A DNA stretch of 64,000 nucleotides, taken from NCBI RefSeq assembly GCF_014640435.1, contig NZ_BMGY01000009.1, positions 1 to 64,000 on the forward strand, in the 5' to 3' direction. Of the stretch, positions 59,052 through 64,000 are shown in pieces. Source of the stretch: Hymenobacter frigidus (GTDB lineage: Bacteria; Bacteroidota; Bacteroidia; Cytophagales; Hymenobacteraceae). Under the pieces are notes generated by a model, which saw only the letters and a program-made list of their open reading frames with translations, searched no databases and was not told the DNA's origin. Position numbers and translations under genes: made by a program. Numbering within the stretch: position 1 is the first letter of the stretch; every line of letters begins with the position of its first letter.

Positions 59052-61499
59052 CTATTCCTTCACGAAGCGCTGGTGGAACACCTTCTGCCCGTCGCTCACG
59101 CTCAGGGTGTACATTCCTTTGGCCAGGCTGGATACGTTCAGCGTCCCGTTGCTGAACGTGGCACCAACCACGCGGGCACCGCGCACGTCCGTCAGCATTA
59201 CGCTGGTGGCTTCGGCGTTGCCGGGCAGCACAATGCGCACGGCATCCGTGGCGGGGTTGGGGTATACTTCCAGCTGCTTGGCCAGTTCGTTGCCGATAGG
59301 AGTGACGGTGCCCGTGAGGCTGGTAAGACCCGCGACGCTGGCCGTGGCAGTTAGCAGGGCTGCGCCACCGGTGATAGTCACCGTGTAGTCTTCGGTTTCG
59401 CCGTAGCTGTAGCTATTGCAGCTGGTGGTGGCCGAGGCGTCGCTCATCACCAGGCGCATGCGGGTGTTGCCGGTTTTAGCCGTGCTAGGCACGGTAAAGG
59501 TAGCGCTGAGCGTGGCCGCGCTGGCGCTGCTGCCGCTTACAACCAGTTCGCCGGCGTCGGTGAATACGCCGTTCCCATTATAGTCGATGTAGACTTTCCA
59601 GTACTCGGTGTACGCCGTGCCCGCGTAGCCGGCCGAGAATTTCACGGTTTGCGACGTGCCAGCCCCGATGCTCGGCGCGGACAGGGCCGTGCCGTTGTAG
59701 TAGCCCGCGTCGGCGGCCGAGGTACGGGCCAACGTGCCCAGTTCCACGTAGTCAATCCACTCGTAGGCCACGCTGGTGCCCTTGCTGGCGCAGTAAGCCA
59801 CGACAGAAGAGGCGGCGTATTTAGCACCCACGCCCACGGCAGACCAGGCGTTGGTCACTGCCTCCTCGGCGGCTGAGTTGGCTCCGTACAAGTCCTTAGC
59901 TGCTGCGATGGTAGCGGTGCGGGCGTTGGAGTAGGTCGAGGAAGACGTCAGGTACACGCTTTCGGCGCGGTAAGCAATTTTAGCGGCGTTGGTGATGCCC
60001 AGGCTGGCCACCGAGTAGGCCACGCCTTTCTCGTTGGTGCCGGTTTTGCCGGCCGAAATTAGGTAGAACCAGTAGTTAAGCACGCCCGAGTTGGTGTGCA
60101 CGCCGCCGTTGTCGCCGGTACCGGTGTACCACTTCAGGCCCTTATAGTAAGCAGGCTGGTTCAGGGAGTTGGGGTCGCTCATGGAGCGCAACGCCACCTG
60201 CACCTTGTCGATTTCCTCGCCAATAAGCCAGGTCGACTTGGCTTTCACGCCGCTCGAAGCGGCACTCAGCGTATTCACAGCGTAAGACTCCACGGCGGCA
60301 CCCCAGATGTCGGAGAAGCCTTCGTTCATGGCGCCCGACTCGTTCGAGTACACCAAACCGGCGGTTTTTTCGCACACGGCGTGGCCGATTTCGTGGGCCA
60401 CCACGTCCATCGATGTCAACGGGCGGAAGCGGGTGTCGCCGTCGCCGTACGTCATCACGCTGCCGTTCCAGTAAGCGTTTTCGTAGCCCACGCCGTCGCC
60501 GGGGGTGTCGTCGAAGTGGATGTAGCTTTTGATTTTGGCACCGGCGTTGTCCCAGGAATTGCGGGCGTGTACGCCTTTCCAATAGTCGTAGGTGGCTTGG
60601 GCGCCGAAGTGGGCATCGCCGGCCACGTTGTCGAAGTTGGCGTTGTTGTACTCGGCGGACGTCCAGTTGTTGTCGGCGTCCACGAAATCAACGGCGGCGG
60701 TATAGCTGTTGCCCTTCTTGCAATTGTAGGTTTCGATGCCCAGGCCACGGGTCACTTCGCGCAGGTAGTAGCCGTTGGTGGTGGTGCCGTCGGCAACCGA
60801 GCGCGAGCCGCTGTAAGCGGTGGCGAAGGTGCCGGTGGCGGCGGCGTGCTTGATGATGTCGTCCCTGAGCACCACTTGGCCGCTACGGGCGTCAACGTAG
60901 ATGTAGGCGCGGCTCACAGGCTGGGCGGCGTACACGTTAAATTTCCAGGCCAGCACGAGCGGGCCGGTTTCGCCATTGCGGGCGTCGCGCACAATTACCA
61001 GCTCGCCCTGGGGGCGGTACGAAGCCGCTTCGGCGTCGTTGGTTTGCCACATGTACTTGCGGGCTCCTACGCTAGCCAGTGCACGGTCCAGCGCGGCGCT
61101 TTCGTTCAGCGTGGGCGTGGTGTTCAGGCCCGTGATTTTCTCAAAGTCGCCGCTGATGCTTTCCGTCGTGCCGCCCTTGGCGTGCACCGAGTACGAGGCG
61201 TGCTCGACGCGCACACCCTGGTAGTACTGGGCAAATTTCTGGTGAGTGAAGCCCAACTGGTCGGTTTCAACGGTGCGTGAACGCAGCTGGTCGGCGGTGG
61301 TCAGGGCCAACAGCTGCCGCAGCACCTGCTCGGCTGGCATGCCGCGGTAGGCAGCTTTGCCTTCGGCATTAAACTGCACCAGCACGGGCTGATTGTCTTC
61401 GCCCAGTACCTTGGTTTGGATGCGCGAGGCATCCTGAGCTTGGGCCGAAGCCAAAGTGCCGAGCATGAGTAATGCAGCGACAGAGTATTGTTTCTTCAT
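59052..61499 (-). CDS. M4-family (thermolysin-like) metalloprotease with GEVED domain and T9SS tail
   Basis: An 815-residue exported protease. It has a signal peptide (SAQAQ, about 21), an FTP/PepSY-type propeptide (about 30-210), and the M4 catalytic domain with zinc motif H369-E370-I-G-H373 and third ligand E393 in GAMNEGFSD. A GEVED domain (about 570-710; YIDYNGNGVFTDAGELV, YSYGETEDYTV) and a T9SS type A sorting domain (about 735-815; LEVYPNPATDAVRI) follow. It degrades extracellular protein; GEVED may bind glycans. No operator copy is near, and the 227-bp upstream region (61500-61726) is AT-rich with no clear promoter motif. Confidence 0.94.
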   Translation of the reverse strand: MKKQYSVAALLMLGTLASAQAQDASRIQTKVLGEDNQPVLVQFNAEGKAAYRGMPAEQVLRQLLALTTADQLRSRTVETDQLGFTHQKFAQYYQGVRVEHASYSVHAKGGTTESISGDFEKITGLNTTPTLNESAALDRALASVGARKYMWQTNDAEAASYRPQGELVIVRDARNGETGPLVLAWKFNVYAAQPVSRAYIYVDARSGQVVLRDDIIKHAAATGTFATAYSGSRSVADGTTTNGYYLREVTRGLGIETYNCKKGNSYTAAVDFVDADNNWTSAEYNNANFDNVAGDAHFGAQATYDYWKGVHARNSWDNAGAKIKSYIHFDDTPGDGVGYENAYWNGSVMTYGDGDTRFRPLTSMDVVAHEIGHAVCEKTAGLVYSNESGAMNEGFSDIWGAAVESYAVNTLSAASSGVKAKSTWLIGEEIDKVQVALRSMSDPNSLNQPAYYKGLKWYTGTGDNGGVHTNSGVLNYWFYLISAGKTGTNEKGVAYSVASLGITNAAKIAYRAESVYLTSSSTYSNARTATIAAAKDLYGANSAAEEAVTNAWSAVGVGAKYAASSVVAYCASKGTSVAYEWIDYVELGTLARTSAADAGYYNGTALSAPSIGAGTSQTVKFSAGYAGTAYTEYWKVYIDYNGNGVFTDAGELVVSGSSASAATLSATFTVPSTAKTGNTRMRLVMSDASATTSCNSYSYGETEDYTVTITGGAALLTATASVAGLTSLTGTVTPIGNELAKQLEVYPNPATDAVRIVLPGNAEATSVMLTDVRGARVVGATFSNGTLNVSSLAKGMYTLSVSDGQKVFHQRFVKE

Positions 61500-61726
61500 G
61501 AAAAGTTAAATACGATTGATGAAAATCGAAAACAAATTGTGTTGACGTTTTTTCATCTAACGGACCGCAATCTATGTATTTTCGTGATGAAACCTGCCAA
61601 ACATTAACAATTTCATCACAATAACCGAAATTTTGTACGTTTGATGAGGGTTTGATGAAGACCTAATTGCATTAATACTAATTGAAATATTCCTTAATCA
61701 ATAATGGCCGCTTAGTCAAAAATCTG

Positions 61727-63043
61727 CTAGCGTTTTGGCGCGTTCAGATAATCGGCCGCCAGGGTGGCCAGGGTTTTCACGCCTAGCGTCAAGCCGCTCT
61801 CATCAATGCGAAAGCCGGCCGTGTGGTGGTCGGCGGTGGTGGCCGGGTCTTGCCCCTTGGTCATGCCCCCCACGAAGAGAAACAGGCCCGGCACTTTTTC
61901 CTGGTAGAAGGAGAAATCCTCGGCCCCGGTCACGGCCTTGATTTCGCGCACGTGGGCCGCGCCGGCCGCCGCTTGCAGGGTGGGCAGCATCCGGGCCGTG
62001 AGGGCGGGGTCGTTGATGGTCACGGGCACGTAGGGGTCGATGGTGACCTCGGCAGTGGCCCCGGCGCTCTCGGCAATGTTGGTGGCAATGCGGCGGATGG
62101 AGGCCCAGATTTGCTTTTGCACCTCGGGGTTCAGCGCCCGGATGGTGCCCGTGAGCTCCACATCGGGCGGGATAACGTTGTAGCGCACGCCCCCGTTGAT
62201 GGTGCCCACCGTGACCACGGCCGCGTCGTCAATCAGCTTCACCTGCCGGCTCACGATGGTTTGCAGGCCCATAATAATCTGGGCGGCCGTCACCACGGGG
62301 TCCACGCTGTTCCAGGGGTAGGCTCCGTGCGAGCCTTTGCCCTGCACCTTGATGGCGAACCGGTCGGAGGAAGCCATTTCGCCGCCGGAGCGGTAAGCCA
62401 GGTTGCCGACTTCGGTTTGGGCATTGATGTGCACGCCGAATATGGCATCGACCTTGGGCTTATCGAGCACGCCTTCCTTCACCATGAGCTTGGCCCCGCC
62501 TTCCACGCCGGGCAGCGAGCCTTCCTCGGCGGGTTGGAAAATGAACTTCACGGTGCCGGGCAGGTCGGCTTTCACCTGGGTCAATACCTCGGCCGCGCCC
62601 ATGAGCATGGCCACGTGGGTGTCGTGGCCGCAGGCGTGCATCACGCCCACGGGCTGGCCCAGATAGGTCGTTTTTACTTTGGACGCGAAGGGTAGCTCGT
62701 TGGCTTCGGTGAGGGGCAGGCCGTCCATATCGGCGCGCAGGGCCACCACGGGGCCGGGCTTGCCACCGCGCAGCACGCCCACCACGCCGGTGCGGCCCAC
62801 GCCGGTCTGCACTTCCAGGCCCAGCTTTTTGAGGTGCGCGGCGATGAGGGCGGCGGTGCGGGTTTCCTGGTTGCCCAGTTCGGGGTGTTCGTGCAGGTCG
62901 CGCCGCCAGGCAATTACCTTGGGCTCTTCCTGGGTGGCGAGTTGGGCGATGCGGGCGTTGAGGGCGGCATTTTGGGCGTGGGCGGCGGGGCCGGCCAGGG
63001 CCAGCAGCAAGCCCGCGGGCAAGGCAACAAGAAGAATGCGCAT
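61727..63043 (-). CDS. M20-family metallopeptidase / amidohydrolase (exported)
   Basis: A 438-residue N-acyl-amino-acid or hippurate-hydrolase-like enzyme. The start at 63043 (MRILLVAL) gives a signal peptide (LLALAGPAAHAQ). WRRDLHEHPELGNQETRTA, HACGHDTHVAMLMGAA with a metal His/Asp pair, FIFQPAEEGSLPGVEGGAK with Glu ligands, the dimerisation domain (about 205-325), and the ending TTADHHTAGFRIDESGL fit the M20D family. It probably removes an acyl or other group from amino acids outside the cytoplasm. Confidence 0.92.
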   Translation of the reverse strand: MRILLVALPAGLLLALAGPAAHAQNAALNARIAQLATQEEPKVIAWRRDLHEHPELGNQETRTAALIAAHLKKLGLEVQTGVGRTGVVGVLRGGKPGPVVALRADMDGLPLTEANELPFASKVKTTYLGQPVGVMHACGHDTHVAMLMGAAEVLTQVKADLPGTVKFIFQPAEEGSLPGVEGGAKLMVKEGVLDKPKVDAIFGVHINAQTEVGNLAYRSGGEMASSDRFAIKVQGKGSHGAYPWNSVDPVVTAAQIIMGLQTIVSRQVKLIDDAAVVTVGTINGGVRYNVIPPDVELTGTIRALNPEVQKQIWASIRRIATNIAESAGATAEVTIDPYVPVTINDPALTARMLPTLQAAAGAAHVREIKAVTGAEDFSFYQEKVPGLFLFVGGMTKGQDPATTADHHTAGFRIDESGLTLGVKTLATLAADYLNAPKR

Positions 63044-63182
63044 GAGGATAAGATGATTGGCGAGAGTAAGAAAGCCCGACAATAGGGCCGTTGGGCAGCA
63101 ATGTTACGCCAAGGCTACCAACCAGCGCGCTACTGTTCAGTTGGTGGCGTATTTTTACACTTTGCTTTACCGCTCAAATATT

Positions 63183-63341
63183 GAAGCTGTTTAGAAAGTC
63201 AATTTTTTTGAGTGTTTGTCATCCTGAGCGCAGCGAAGGACCTTATCCCGGCTACAACACGCTTGAACGAGACCCTTCAGTTGTGATAAGGTCCTTCGCT
63301 GCGCTCAGGATGACAGACTTCTTGACTTTCTAAACAGCTTC
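63183..63341. repeat. Nested long-hairpin repeat (copy E)
   Basis: Outer arms GAAGCTGTTTAGAAAGTCAA / TTGACTTTCTAAACAGCTTC (20 bp, perfect) enclose inner arms of 31 bp (TGTCATCCTGAGCGCAGCG...; 63217-63247 and 63285-63315). It is the longest and most complex member of the family here and occupies half of the 317-bp gap between the M20 gene and the last partial gene. Confidence 0.88.
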
Positions 63342-63360
63342 ATTACCCCCTATCGTTGTT

Positions 63361-64000
63361 GTGGCAACTTTGCTAAAATCCCTCGTCGCCCCCGCGTCCG
63401 CTGCGTCGCCACGCGCAGCATTCCCAAGAAAACCGTCGTGGCCCACGGCCTGGGCTCGGGCTGGCTTTCGGCTCCGACTGGGCTTGGTAACGATGTTGCT
63501 GCTGGGTTTGCTGCCGGTGGTTCCGGGCTTCTACCACTTTATTCAGGCGCGGCCCGGGTGGCTGCTGGCTGACCCGCTGCTAGACTTATTGCCGGTACGT
63601 GATGTATCGGTGCTCACCTTCACGCTGATTTACGGGGCCATCGTGGCTACGCTGGTTTACCTGCTGCCACGGCCTCAATTGCTACTACGGGCGCTGTGGG
63701 CCTACTATTTCCTGCAAGTGCTGCGCATGGCCACGCTGTGGCTGCTGCCGCTGGAGCCGCCCACCACCCTCCTTATGCTGCACGACCCGGTGATGGACCG
63801 CATCTTCGCGGTGACGACCCAGCCCATCGTGCGCGACCTGTTTTTCTCGGGCCACACCGCCACCATGGCGCTGCTGATGCTGGCCGGGCGGGGCCGCCGC
63901 TGGCGCTGGGCGCTGGGCCTGATGACCGTAGCCGTGGGCCTGCTGGTGCTGGTACAGCGCGTACATTATTCGTACGATGTGCTAGCCGCGCCGTTTTTCG
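63361..64000 (+). CDS. PAP2-like (sphingomyelin-synthase-type phosphatase) membrane protein, truncated by window edge
   Basis: The frame is open to the end of the window. From ATG 63493 it reads MLLLGLLPVVPGFYHFIQ and continues through several hydrophobic helices. The phosphatase motifs FFSGHTATMALL (C2-type SGH) and VHYSYDVLAAPF (C3-type H...D) are visible near the end, fitting a PAP2 phosphatase acting on lipid phosphates. An in-frame GTG at 63361 would add a 44-residue basic N-terminus; ATG 63493 is also possible. The 3' end is missing. Confidence 0.6.
   Translation, partial: MATLLKSLVAPASAASPRAAFPRKPSWPTAWARAGFRLRLGLVTMLLLGLLPVVPGFYHFIQARPGWLLADPLLDLLPVRDVSVLTFTLIYGAIVATLVYLLPRPQLLLRALWAYYFLQVLRMATLWLLPLEPPTTLLMLHDPVMDRIFAVTTQPIVRDLFFSGHTATMALLMLAGRGRRWRWALGLMTVAVGLLVLVQRVHYSYDVLAAPFF

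Noticed and set aside
1-64000. CRISPR arrays, rRNA, complete insertion sequences, prophage genes.
   Set aside because: No regular direct-repeat/spacer series, rRNA sequence, intact transposase or phage structural genes were seen; the repeats present are inverted hairpins between genes.

Overview
The window looks like a chromosomal segment of a high-GC Bacteroidota of the Hymenobacter type (Cytophagales/Hymenobacteraceae). The reasons are a SusC/SusD pair, several proteins with type IX secretion (T9SS) C-terminal sorting domains, the small Bacteroidota proteins DUF4295 and DUF5522, the rpmB/rpmG/DUF4295/ftsY neighbourhood, many lipoproteins, and starts without clear Shine-Dalgarno sequences. 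The genus is an inference from gene content and GC, not from a search.

Region 1 (about 0.15-36.8 kb) is a large arabinan / arabinose-rich pectin utilisation region. Leftmost are a GH5-like enzyme and a housekeeping pair (cNMP-CBS-DUF294 protein and a DEDDh exonuclease), then a LacI-family regulator (3955-5073). Divergent from it is a GH51-GH43-GH36 cluster (5396-10782). Next come a stand-alone T9SS-sorted RICIN lectin, a GH43 arabinanase and a HAD phosphatase, then GH127, a lipoprotein GH43, GH27, and a GH43-RICIN-T9SS enzyme, all on the minus strand. The core locus reads leftwards from 36611: susC-susD-GH43-GH43/RICIN/T9SS-galM-araB-araD-araA-sodium symporter. Together these genes cover polymer binding and cleavage at the surface, uptake of oligosaccharides, periplasmic trimming, mutarotation, import and conversion of L-arabinose to D-xylulose 5-phosphate. 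Six copies of a 16-bp palindrome (consensus RCACAAWCGWTTGTGT, centre CG) lie upstream of five of these units and nowhere else that I saw. I infer that they are the operators of the LacI-family protein and define one regulon.

Region 2 (36.8-43.2 kb) starts with a possible decayed recombinase fragment, a tRNA-Asn and its terminator. Then come a Rieske-fold lipoprotein without the normal ligands, a 3-hydroxyacyl-CoA dehydrogenase, ftsY, DUF4295, rpmG, a secreted aminopeptidase P that separates rpmG from rpmB, and a DUF5522 protein.

Region 3 (43.2-64 kb) is mixed core metabolism and envelope functions: RidA, ornithine aminotransferase, a DAO-type oxidoreductase, HemB, a secreted transglutaminase-like protein, GNAT, an APC permease, two tandem ZnT9-like CDF transporters, a GH1-like glycosidase, an alkylguanine methyltransferase, an alpha/beta hydrolase, a TPR protein, an outer-membrane barrel, a T9SS-secreted M4 metalloprotease, an M20 amidohydrolase and a truncated PAP2-type protein at the right edge. 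A family of long-hairpin intergenic repeats (about 47-160 bp) recurs through the window, and a perfect 62-bp palindrome precedes the GH36 gene.
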